From positions 2,063,501 to 2,127,500 of the forward strand of contig OZ026556.1 of NCBI GenBank assembly GCA_964020155.1: 64,000 bases of DNA, given 5' to 3'. The position numbers were made by a program, and so were the translations under genes. Positions 1 through 31,600 of the stretch are shown piece by piece (positions within the stretch are counted from its first letter, which is position 1; each line of letters begins with the position of its first letter). This DNA comes from Chondrilla cf. caribensis (lineage: Eukaryota > Porifera > Demospongiae > Chondrillida > Chondrillidae). The notes under the pieces are model-generated. The model was given only the letters and a program-made list of their open reading frames with translations, was not told the origin of the DNA and did not search any database.

Positions 1-19571
<19,571 letters not shown>

Positions 19572-19610
19572 GTCTTCGTCACTGTGCAACTACATGTGAC
19601 AGATTACACC

Positions 19611-19616
19611 TTTATA
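19611..19616 (-). promoter_or_regulatory. TATA-like box of gene A
   Basis: TATAAA on the minus strand, about 40 bases before the ATG at 19571. Gene B has TATATAAA at a similar distance (about 47-54 bases) from its ATG. The shared placement supports a core promoter with a very short 5' untranslated region, but no transcript data are available. Confidence 0.4.
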
Positions 19617-22456
19617 ATTGTATTAATTGGATTTGTATGGATTCCAAGCACTCCTACATATTATGCATGGTTTAATGGGACTCCTAAAATATATGCTTTT
19701 GACCACACTATTTTAAATGTCATGTCTTATCTTTACGTTTAACATATTAGTGCTCTTGCACATAGCAACAGAGGAACCTATAAAGAAATCTGGGCAGGAT
19801 GCCACATTGTAGCAAATGAGAAACACCAGTGAGATGAGCATGATCAGCGACAATAACTTGACTGCAGAAGCTATAAGTAGAAAATTCAGTCAAGTGCAAT
19901 TAGTGAGGAACTTGGTTAATTGAAGGTCAGTAGCATACAGGAGTGTTTATGCATTGAGCTAACATTGTGTACCTTATTCAGAGTGTTAGGGGTGAAAGGG
20001 AGCAACTTGTGGTTTATTTTGACAAAATAAAGCCCTGTGTTCCTGTCACCAGATTTGACAATCATGGGCGCAACTGTCCGGATATGAAGACAGTTATTTA
20101 CCTTGCTCCTCAAAATTTAATATAGCAGTCACACATGTGATATTTGGAAGACAGTTACATCTAGAAAAGTCAAAGACAACATCTCAGATTCACCAGGTCA
20201 GATTATGAAATATCCTGAATGTCAATACCCACATTCAGACCATTACCAAAATCAGTGTGTGTACCCATGTACACTACGTCAATACAATATTCATAGGCAT
20301 GCATAATATATACATATTTATTCTATAGTGTGTAGCAAATCTATAGTTTAGCATTGGTATTAGTTCCTTGCATAAATCATGTGATCTCATTTATAGTATT
20401 CTGTATCTTAGTATGTGCATGCATGTGGAGCTAAATAGAGCAAAGAATAATGATTATGGAGTTGCATCAGTAACCAAGCATAATAGTGTCAGACTACGCT
20501 AATTAATAGGTTGCTGATAATTTACACCTGTTGAAGCCAGTTGTAGTTGTTGACATCTTAACTAAATTAATAGGTTTCAGTGTTATGACTGAATATATAA
20601 ATTACTCCTTATCACCAGATAAGACATTGTACATTCTCTATACTATACTATGTAGTATAGAGTGTCTATGCTCTGATCGACTTTTTTAAGCTCTTTGGAA
20701 GATGTACGTGGGTTCTTTGTCGTATATTCATCAATCCAACGAGGTGAAAACTCACAATCACTTTTCTATGGTGCATAACATCGCACTATCCCTCAAAAAT
20801 CAGCTTTTAGATTCATCTGAGCGTTTGACAGCCATTGCAATATGACGTCATAAACTGGCTGATTATGCTCATCATACAAATCTACTTTACACACAGAATA
20901 CACTATATATAATTTAGCAAGGTTCTAGACTACTGTTACAGCTATTTTTTAAGCACAATCAATAATATTAAACCTGCATATAGTAGTTGAGCCATTTTGG
21001 CTGCAGCACATAGGTGTAGAGACACAAGTGTCCCTGGTCAAGGGTTGGCAACTATGCCAGTGCTCTTGCATAATATAGCAACATAGGGATCTATAGCAAA
21101 GTCCAGGAAGGAAGCCACACTGGAGCAAAAAAGAAAGACCAGTGAAATTAGCATGGTTTATGATAAACATTGTCTTGACTGCACACAGGTGTAGGGTAGG
21201 AGTTAAGTGGATATTTTTGTCAAGTCCAATTAGTGAGGAACTCACTTGATAGAAGGTCAGTAAGCATATGGGGATGTTCATGCATAGAGTCAACACTTTG
21301 TACCGTGTTCAGTTTAGGTGTGTGAGGGAGTGATTAGTGGTCAATTAGGATAAAATGAAGCCTTGTGTTCCCATGCACCAGATTTGACAAACACAGGAAC
21401 ACACCATTCAGAGAGGAAGATAAGTATTCTCCTTGTCTCCCAACTATAAAAGTCCCACATGTGAGATATACTTAGTTAGTTGGCAGACAGTTGGACCTGG
21501 TTGAAGACAGCATCTCAGATTCACTAAGATAGATTGTGAGATATCCTGAATGTCATTGCCCACATTCAGACTGCTAGGGAGTTTAATATGTATATGTGTT
21601 TGTATATTATGTATATGTTCCCTTTCTTACAGTATTTAAAGGTATGTGTAATATACACATTTATGTATTCTACATCGGCAAATCTGTAGATAAAGCATTG
21701 ATATTAGTTTCCTATATGAATCATATTATGGTCTCAGTTACAGTATCCAGTATCTTGTTGTGTGCATGCACATGAAGCTAACTAGAGCAGAGTAGGAGAC
21801 ATTGATTATGGAGTTGCATCAATAGCCAAAACATATGCAATGTTAGACTTCACTAATTAATAGGTTACCTATAATTAACACTTGTTGAAACCAATTGTAG
21901 TTGTTGACATCTTAACGAATGAATATTTTTCAGTGTTATGATTGATTCAGAAATATATCAATTACTCCGTATCACCAGCCAAAGATACAGAGTTCACTAA
22001 TTTAATAACTTGCTAATAGTTTACAGCAGTTGAAACCAGTGTAGGCAAGGTCATAATATTTTGATACCTTCTGAATCACTTCTGTTACGACTGTATTCTA
22101 TTGGGTCAAACAGTATGTGAGCTGGTTTATGTCCACCACAATAACAAATTCCATAAGGGAGGACCCATTTACTGAAGTGCAGGAGTTGGTACTGTCAGAT
22201 CAAATCTGTTCAAAATGATAAGCCAAACCAAACAGTTAGATTCTGATTCACATGTTGATATTATAGTGCTTTTAAGTTTTCCTATACTACTATGGGCATA
22301 TACCTTCCATCACACATTATGTAACTGCATGTGAATGTATTAATTACGAGTACCCAGCAGTTTGTAGTATAGTATATGTAGCAGTTTATTTGTGATAAAT
22401 ATAAATTTGTAATTTACACACTTTGTACTGTAAACATGCACCTGTATAGCACACTA

Positions 22457-22640
22457 CAGTGAAACCACTCTAATCCGCCCCCCTATTATCCGCCAAACCC
22501 GCTATTCTGCCCTAGTTTAAAAGAACGAATTAAAATGTACACGTTTAATATACATCTAATCCGCCATCCGCCACAATTTTTGATGACAGAATAGTAGTAT
22601 TAACTGATAATTTCCCGCGGAAATCCGCCACATGCATGAT
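22457..22640. mobile_element. pogo/Tigger-like terminal fragment
   Basis: Starts CAGTGAAACCACTCTAATCC and repeats the word 'atccgcca' several times, resembling pogo/Tigger-type DNA transposon ends (CAGTxxAACC). No transposase reading frame is seen. Similar starts are at 51767 (cagtagaaccctgttatagt) and near 23240. Confidence 0.35.
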
Positions 22641-22685
22641 AGACCTGTATATGGTTTATGTCCACCACAATAATATAATATATCA

Positions 22686-22888
22686 ATATAGCATCCGTTA
22701 CCATAGAAACAGTACTATTATACAGCAATTTTATAATGTATAAAGCGCTAGCAACAGTATAAAGCCTTAGCAACGGATGCTATACTGGTTAAGACATGGA
22801 CACTCTGGCATTATGACATATAAAATACACTCGCCCTCGGGACTCGGTATTTATATGTCATAATGCCCTTGTGCCCATGTCTTAACCA
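22686..22888. repeat. Two adjoining foldback hairpins
   Basis: The outer hairpin has arms tatagcatccgtta (22688) and its complement ending near 22784. A second hairpin at 22786-22888 has arms tggttaagacatgg... and its complement, about 38 bases each, around a core containing actcgccctcggg. Both are non-coding and MITE-like. Confidence 0.7.
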
Positions 22889-22914
22889 CTAAATATGCAT
22901 TCACCTATATCGCG

Positions 22915-23090
22915 TGAAGAAGATGGCCGATTTCGAAACGCCGACAATTATAAATTGGGCTGGAATTCGAGTGCAACAGCTTCGCTGAAAGTTGTATCTT
23001 CAGAGAAGGTTCTTATAAACTTAAAATAGACGCCCAAGTAATTTGAACACGGCAACCCTGTGATTGTTAGCTCGAATTTCAGACTACTTG
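22915..23090 (+). repeat. Dispersed repeat with short ORF, copy 2
   Basis: The partner of 18050-18222. The aligned short frame (22923-22988) reads MADFE...NWAGIRVQQLR then stop. Substitutions between the copies change residues, but the frame and start stay aligned. Confidence 0.5.
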
Positions 23091-25206
23091 CTCTGTTTAC
23101 GTGAGTATTCAACCATCAAAGAGAGTGAAGAAACCCAAATTCGACAAATTAGAGCGGGCTATTATTATTGTTACATTATTGTTGCCATGATCCATCACAT
23201 TCTGAGATGTTTTGTGCACATACCAGTGTGTAGTAGACTCAAACCTCGTTAACCCACCAACCCCGCTAATCCGCATGTATTCATGTATTCTACATTGGCA
23301 CATCTGTAGATGAGGCATTGATATTAATTAGTTTGCTGCATGAATCATATGGTCTCTGTTATTGTATCCCGTATCTTGGTGCATGTGGAACTAACTAGAG
23401 CAGAGTAAGGAACATTGATTATGGAGTTGCATCAATTGGCAAAACATATGCAGTGTTGGACTTCACTAATTAATAGGTTGCTGATAATTCACACTTGTTG
23501 AAACCAGTTGTAGTTGTTGACATCTTAACGAATGAATAATTTTCAGTGTTATGATTGATTCAGAAATATATCAATTACTCTGTATCACCAGCCAAAGATA
23601 CAGAGTTCACTAATTTAATAACTTGCTAATAGTTTACAGCAGTTGAAACCAGTGTAGACAAGGTCATAATATTTTGATACCTTCTGAATCACTTCTGTTA
23701 CGACTGTATGCTATTGGGTCAAACAGTACATGAGCTGGTTTATGTCCACCACAATAACAAATTCCATAAGGGAGGACCCATTTACTGAAGTGCAGGAGTT
23801 GGTACTGTCAGATCAATTCTGTTCAAAATGATAAGCCAAACCAAACAGTTAGATTCTGATTCACATGTTGATATTATAGTGCTTTTAAGTTTTCCTATAC
23901 TAATATGGGCATATACCTTCCATCACCCATTATGTAACTGCATGTGAATGTATTAATTACGAGTACCCAGCAGTTTGTAGTATATTATACAAGTATGTAG
24001 CAGTTTTTTTGATAAAATTAATGTGAATTTGTAATATACACACTTATAGACGTGTAGATGGCATAATTATTGTTATTATATTTATAGTACTCAAAAGTAT
24101 GTATAATAATATATGCATGTGTACAGTATTCAGAGGTATTTATAATATACACATTTATGTATTCTAAATTGGCAAATCTGTAGATGAAGTATTGATATTA
24201 GTTTCCTATATGAATCATATAATCTCTGTTATTGTATTCCGTATCTCGGTGTGTGCATGCATGTGGAGCTAACTAGAGCAGGGTAGGGAACGTCAATTAT
24301 GGAGTTGTACAATAGTCAAAACATATGCAGTGTTAGACTTCACTAATTAATAGGTTGCCAATAATTCACACTTGTTGAAACCAATTGTAGTTGTTGACAT
24401 CTTAACAAATGGATAATTTTCAGTGTAACAGTTATGATTGAAATACATCAATTACTCCATATCACCACATCAGACATTGCACTGTAAACATGCACCTGCA
24501 TAGCACACTATACTGAGGACCCAAGATACGGAGTTCACTAGATTGATAACTTGCTAATAGTTTACAGCAGTTGAAACCAGTGTAGGCAAGGTCATGATAC
24601 TGTGACACCTTCACTAATATTTCTGTTATGACTGTAGGGGTCCATACAGTAACTACAAACAGCATAGCAGAGAGTATAACCAATATTGAGGGACACAATA
24701 TTCATTCATAGTTCATTCAAATGTATACTAGTCCTCAATCCATCTAATGTAATGCGATACGTAGGTAGCCATAGTACCACAGAACGTAACTGGATTTGGT
24801 ACTCAGTTTTCCATGCAGGGCCTTTGTAGGCATGCAGTTTCACGTTTATTGAAAGGATCCACAAACGTTCAATATCATGAATTAATGATATGAGATCAGA
24901 CATTATACTGTACACATCACGTAAGAGTTGTATAGTACAATACTAGAGGCCACAACATATATACAAGGTCCACTAATTAATAGTTTGTTGACAACTTAAG
25001 CCTACATGTTAAAACCAGTTGTAGACAAGTTCATGCACTCGTTTGGGCAATGTTAAATGTCGTTTTCTCAAATTTCTATATACATGGAGCCCAAATTATA
25101 CCTCGTTATACTCTTGACTATTGCATCTCCTGCTGTGACACATTGTTGATGCGGGGACATCAAGTCTCCAGTCAGCATTGCATTCCCCCTTCAGTATTAG
25201 AGTGAG

Positions 25207-25512
25207 AGTCGGGTGGTGGGGTGGAGCGTCTAGTCTTCACACTGAAGGTAAGGAATCTCTTCAAAAATTGACCTAGACCGTCCGAATTCAACATATCGCA
25301 GGGGCGTAAAACAATTTTCAGTGTTATGACTTAATATATCAATTACTCCGTGTCAGCAGATCACACTGTAAACAGTGTCCCTATAGAGTACACTTAATTG
25401 AGGACCCAAGGGTCGGGTGGTGGGTTGGAGCGTCGAGTCTTCACACTGAAGGTCGGGAATCTCTTCAAGTTGACCTAGATCGTCCGAATTTAACATATCG
25501 CAGGGGGGGATA
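25207..25512. repeat. 100-base direct repeat pair
   Basis: Copies at about 25207-25310 and 25408-25512 share gtcgggtggtggg.tggagc, tcttcacactgaagg and catatcgcagggg. No coding content is seen. Confidence 0.7.
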
Positions 25513-26977
25513 GAGTAAGATATCAATTTCCGGACGCCAAACTCAGCTCTTTGTCGAAAACTCCCTGCTGAAGATAGGCTTTCGTGCCAGACTAGGGTAT
25601 CGCATAGGCTAGGGTTGGCCGAGGGATCGAAATATGGAACGCCAAATGCGACAAAAATAGAGCAGGTCGTGTATGTCCAAGACTAATTTAAAGGATAACG
25701 GATTTGATCCTGGTCCGATCTATAGCAACTTTGTTTCTATCCCTTTCCGTCAGTTGTGGGCGTGGGTGTTTGTATGTGTTGGGTGTATGTGTTTGTTTGT
25801 GTTTTTTTCTTTATTCATTAATTTTGTGTGTTGGGATGGGTAGATTAGTTGTATACATGACTGCCTGTGTGCATACATATACAATATATGTGTGGGGTGG
25901 TTAGTTGGTTGTGTGTATAGTGTCCTTGTCAATAAAACATATTCCTCCAAATCCATAAATGTGATTATCAACAATGTTATATTCCTTAGGTTTGCTTTGT
26001 GTATTTTTGTATATTATTATGCTACCAGTGAATTTCCTCTATATTAGCCATTTGCATGCATGCATAAGTAGCTGCCTGGTTACATTCTATGTACATGTTA
26101 GGTCCATCTGAACTTGCCTGTGTACACTGCATTATTTGTTCCTTGCTTGCTTTTGGAAATTAGTACTGTGTTATTCAATACCATCCATTCTATCAATATT
26201 GGTACACTACACTGATGATGGCCCAATTAGGCTGAACCAGTTTTACATTCATGTATGACTGGTATGTATTTTCTATCATTTGCAATTAGATTCCACAGTC
26301 ATTAGTACATACGTGCCTGCTATGCATGTTTGTAACACTGTCTGCAGTTCCTCAATTTGAGGGTTAGAGCACTTCTATGTGTGTAATTGTATGAGTATAA
26401 TATTAAGTGTGTTTAAGTATGTGTGTGTGTTTGTGTGTGTATTTGTCCATGTGTTTTATTTGTATATGTGTGTATTTGTATGAGTATAATATAAGTGCAT
26501 GTAAAAGTATGTGGGTGGGTTAGTTGGTTGTGTGTATAATAATTGTGTGTGTTTGGGGTGTGTGTTCTTGATGATACCTTTTCTGCATCTACGTCTGTAG
26601 CACTGTCCGCAATCCCCAAATTTGTCAGAGCGTTGGTTACGATATTACGCATGTACTTGTGTGTGTTATAGTATGTGGTGTGTGTACTTGTGTGAACATT
26701 TGTGTGTAACTACAATACTTCTTTATGTCAATCAATGATCTTTCATGCATGCCATTCATTCCGCCATCCCTGCATGCCATGCTTAACCATTGTGAAGCAC
26801 ACACTTATTAATTTGATTATTAGGATAACATGATACTGTTAATAAACAGAATTCAGGTTACTATTATTATCCTATAGCTATAGACTAGGAGTATGAATTA
26901 GTAAGGCCTAATACGTGGATCATTCTTATACCTAACTAGTAGTTGTTGTAGGCCTGAATCATAATTATTCTCAGGAG

Positions 26978-27540
26978 TCATTTGATCAATGCAGCAACAC
27001 TGCTGATGACTCCCATCAACTGTTTGGCTTTCTTCACATGAAACACTCTGGATGGAGACCCGGTAATTTTTTTCAGGAATTTTGGGTTCTTCTGTCCAAA
27101 CCCGATAGCAATTCTCGCTATACCGTTGGTCTCCAGCTCTTCAATTGCTCTCTTCAAGGCACGCTTTCCGATACCTTCTCTATTCCGTCCATCAGTCAAC
27201 AAAATGAGAGTTGGAGTTGCGTGAGACAATCCCCTTCCAGAATTGGCAAAGAGATTGGTTGCGGTATCCAAACCACGTATAGTATTTCTCGCCCCTGTTT
27301 GCCCGAGTCTCATCATGTTAGTCACCCTTCTTTTAATCACATTCAAATCATGGAAAGCATTAAAGTTGAACTCAATTTCAACATCATCAGTATACTTGAT
27401 GACGGCAACATGTGTTTGATTTTCACAAATCTCTAAGCTATCCAGTAAATTTACTGCAAGCCTTTTTTCCAATTCAAATGAATTGTTACTAAGATAGTTG
27501 GAGGAATCGATCATAAACAATAGGTCTTTTTTCTGGTGAG
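26978..27540 (-). CDS. LMLN: Peptidase-gene terminal VWA exon
   Basis: One exon encodes a whole VWA domain of about 185 residues and the stop codon. The strand FMIDSSNY has a MIDAS-like DSSNY: Asp and the first Ser are kept but the second Ser is Tyr. NTIRG and LLTDGRN supply the Thr and Asp positions. The acceptor at 27541-27542 joins in phase to the EGF exon. An open frame alone would begin at 27520, but homology and phase extend the exon to 27540. Confidence 0.85.
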
Positions 27541-27622
27541 CTGATCATGAATTAGAGAAGAAAATTGAAATAGAATGATGTATTAATTTGGTATCAGAGT
27601 TATATACTCACTCACTCACTCA

Positions 27623-27695
<73 letters not shown>

Positions 27696-28576
27696 TCAAA
27701 CATACACACTCACACACACACACATTGAAACACACACTCACACACACTTGCTCTTATGATACATGTATGCATGTATGAAGCACATGCAAGCACACATACA
27801 AGCCTACATTTAATGATTTACTGAATAAAAAGCTATGTAGCAAATGTACATGTGGATGTTATCAATCCAACTACCCTTAACCATATAAAGTGAACCTTTA
27901 ACACAGAATCATTGTAAAGTATATTGAAGCAAGCAAATATATGCTTCGATTATTCATTAGGTATACCTATATAAATCTGTTGAGAATATTATTGAAAGAT
28001 CTATTGTATACAGTCTGTAGTGGGTGATGGAACAAACATGCATGGTGTGGAAATGCACATACGTACGCATTTCGCAGTATTGTCCTTTCCATCCACAGCG
28101 ACAGCAGCACTTGTCCACACCACAGCATGTTCCACCATTCAGACATGCAAGAGAACATCGACGCTATGTTGGTGGATCCAGAATACAATATTCATAAAAA
28201 ATGTTCATAATATATTTTGGTTCTTTTCTAGTGTAGTTAAATAGCAGAGCATGTTCCAAGTACAAGATCAGCCACTTACCCAACACATGTCTTGATATGG
28301 AGGACACTTGAGATACATGACATTAGAGAAATTCGAACTTGTTTGTGTTTGATCAACAAGTATCTACATATACGGATGAATGAACATGAAGATACACATA
28401 ACCACACATGCTCCATAGATACTTGCACATGCATACTATACCTAAGGACACAACATAGTGCACATAGGTATAAGTTGACATACTACACAAACATACACAC
28501 ACCTGGTCCAATACATGCCTACTGCAGAGACTGACACACATTTATGTACACACACAAGCAAACTGTACAAACACAT

Positions 28577-28651
<75 letters not shown>

Positions 28652-31600
28652 GACACATTCACACATATACACATGTACACGCGCACACACACCGAAAGAT
28701 ACAGTCACACATATTATGCTTGAGCATACACGCAATATATACAGCCAAAACACACATATACAATGTATTGAACATAACAGAATTCACACACATGAACATA
28801 CCCTCTGACCAGGCATCAAACAGGTATGATTCTTTCCTTGGATAGTTATCACTACATGACTATCTGTACAGTAATGCTGTAGATGAAAACAGAGTCTGTA
28901 TCATTCCGCTGTAGTGAACATTGTACAGTAGTAGTTGTGTATTACGGAGGTAAATAATCCATGTACATATCGCACACATACCATACTATAAATATTACTA
29001 CTTAAGCATGTTCTGGTGTGCGTGTGTGCGTGTGTGTATGCGTGCACGTATGTGTGTGTGCATGCATGTGTGTGTTGTGCGCAGTCAGATGAACTGCATT
29101 TGTACTTGAGCTATAGTAGTAGGGTAATAATTAATCTAGGTACGGTATCACTCTATCACTACAGAAGGACGATGTACATATGTATAGGAAGGTATTGTGT
29201 ACTCAATCGAGTAATATGATCGAGGAATGAAAAATTCTAATCATACCAACAAAGTATACAATAAATAGCAACTGAAGGTACAAACATTTGAAACAAGATA
29301 CGTTACACTCAGTTTTCCTGCCCACCTGATAACAGCCACTACCCTTGGCTGGCTGCATCTGGGCTCCTTGGTACATCCAATTTTTTAGGATCTCCCACTC
29401 AATGCAACCAGATTGATAACTAAACGTCTCCGCAAACACATTAGTGGCTAGCAGTAGAGTGTGCAAAGAGCATTACAAGTGTTGGACTATTTGTATCGAA
29501 TTCAAACTTGTACAGAGAGATTAGAGACACATGCAGTAGGCTAACCTGAACTGGGTTGATTCAGAGGAGATAGACACCATCTGAAACCCTGTGGACAAGT
29601 ACCACTTTTGATATAAATATACCACACATTATTATGAGTATACACATAGATGGGGATACATAATACAGATTTATACATACAACTCAGCACATTTGTATAT
29701 TAAGCACATAAACTTAAGTATACATGACATATATCAACAGATACATAATTATTCTTCAGGACCTGGTATAATGGAACTCACAGTACGTAAGGGACAGTAG
29801 TCTGTAGTTTGATATCGGCCTCCTTCATAGGGGTTTAAAAAGTACTGTTGGCACAAGTGTAAACATCAGAAACATGGTAATTTTACATTAAAATTTAGCA
29901 TGCATACATAATACAATTACACTAACATTCCAATAGACCATAGACCAATATAGGTATGTATTATACCTGGTATTGAGATGGAACTGGTGTTGTGTGTTGA
30001 ATCAGATCACATATGGCAAGGCTTGTCCTATCGTATGTACATTTTGTATCGTATCCACTAAAATGAGGTAGGTTTCGTGGTTTAGCCGATGACACCATCT
30101 CGGAGCAGTAGGGATCATTGGAGAGTCTGAATGAGTGTTCAAAAGACAACATTATATAATTCAACATTATAGAAAGTAACTGTTTATATCACCATATTAA
30201 TAGAAGAAAAACACTGTCACACTATGCTGTTTTCATTTTCAACAGTTACGAATATACAAGACTATAGTGCATATGAGTGTGTACCCAAACGAATAGCAAC
30301 TTTTCTGAGCAAAGTCGCATCCTAGGTTCAGGACACATCGTAGAGGATCAGCGCAGGAGAAGTCAACATCATACCACCTGTAGGGAGATTGATCAAAGTC
30401 AGCAATTGAACATGCGTGGGAGATATACAATTCCAACCATTAAACAGAATATATCTGTAACACAGTAATTATGCCTACCATGAGGTATTAGACTGAGTAC
30501 TACATTATCCTATCCAAGCTCACCCTGTATCTTTTAGAAGTGCAAGAGTTAACCTGGAGAAGGCTGCATTCACGTGAATTGACCCAGTCATACCTTCTTC
30601 CTAAATGGGTGTAGAATTCTAATGATAGGACACCTGACATTGATTATTATAACTATGTAATGATATTATACTTAGTCTATTAATATAGAATAAATTTCTG
30701 TGAAATGAATATCTATCATAATATGATGTGCATATGAATATGATATATCATAGTCATATAAGTATGCTAGTGCTTTCAACACATACAGCTACAATTAAAA
30801 AGGGGAGATAAGCAAATGTAAAGACTTAGTCTAATTACTGGACATTGTGCTATTGGTGTAAGACACAGTGAGAAAGGAGTAACATGCACAGTCATGCATG
30901 GCAAAATCAATCTGACTAAATTTCATTGGCATACATGGAAAATCCTGCGTTTCCAATGACTAAATGAAGTTACAATAGACCCTTTATCCTCCAGTTCCAA
31001 TCCTTTCAATGTAGAACAATTAAAGTGCCTTCTTGCTTCCATCTAGGTTGGTGAGAAGTACCATTAATTATGTATATTCAGTAAGTGACAATGAAATAAA
31101 TGAATTGCCAAGCTGTTGGCCAAGGCTAATGATACTCTGACTTACATCCAGCCTTGATGCTATCACATACCTGTACGGTGGGTGTTACCATGTAGGTGAC
31201 ATTGAACATGTGTCGTCCTGTGATACTTCTTTTCTCAACAGTCTCAGTGAGAATGGTATTGTTACTTGGAATATAACTGAGGTGAGATATTATAATTATA
31301 ACATTTTTATGACACAATTATCTTTTCCATTGTATTATGATATGAAGTCAATTGGCAGACTGATAAAACTATCTTTATAATATCTGATTCATCATGCAAT
31401 TAATTTTGGTATGTATGTATTTAATTTAATTAATGAACAATGTAAAGACTGTTCAAATTAAACTATTCTAAGTTCAATCTATTTATTGAATTCTATGAAA
31501 ACTATGAATATGTTATGTGAGAAATTGCCTATATAATTCCAGTATAGCAGTAAGCAAAAAGTATGTATAATACAGGGTAGTCTCGAATGTACAACACATG

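Larger units (their letters stand above)
19740..24720. repeat. Diverged direct duplications
   Basis: Related units lie at about 19740-20640, 20990-22440, 23270-24000 and 24120-24720. The best pair, 21640-22380 and 23270-23990, is nearly identical over 300 bases (from tctgaatcacttctgttacg to cccagcagtttgtag). Other pairs are older. All are in the same orientation, which fits repeated unequal exchange. Confidence 0.7.
19617..26977. other. Intergenic region between gene A and the peptidase gene
   Basis: No host exon was found. Most of the first 5 kb is diverged direct duplications, with a foldback pair and a pogo/Tigger-like end, followed at 25207-25512 by a 100-base direct repeat. From 25700 to 26700 there is TG-rich low-complexity sequence. 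The short open frames here are in repeat sequence and show no domain. Confidence 0.6.

Noticed and set aside
20949..21296. Minus-strand ORF with a cysteine-rich end resembling a small secreted peptide
   Set aside because: It lies in a duplicated non-coding unit, its ATG context and signal are poor, and the related unit at 19740-20640 does not keep the frame.
27038..27436. 132-codon plus-strand ORF
   Set aside because: It is the antisense shadow of the peptidase VWA exon.
31126..31170. Extension of peptidase exon 9 through VCDSIKAGC to a GTAAGT donor
   Set aside because: It would end in phase 1, while the next exon (30935-31042, MEARRHFNC) needs phase 0. The GTATGT donor at 31170 gives the correct phase and the expected homology.
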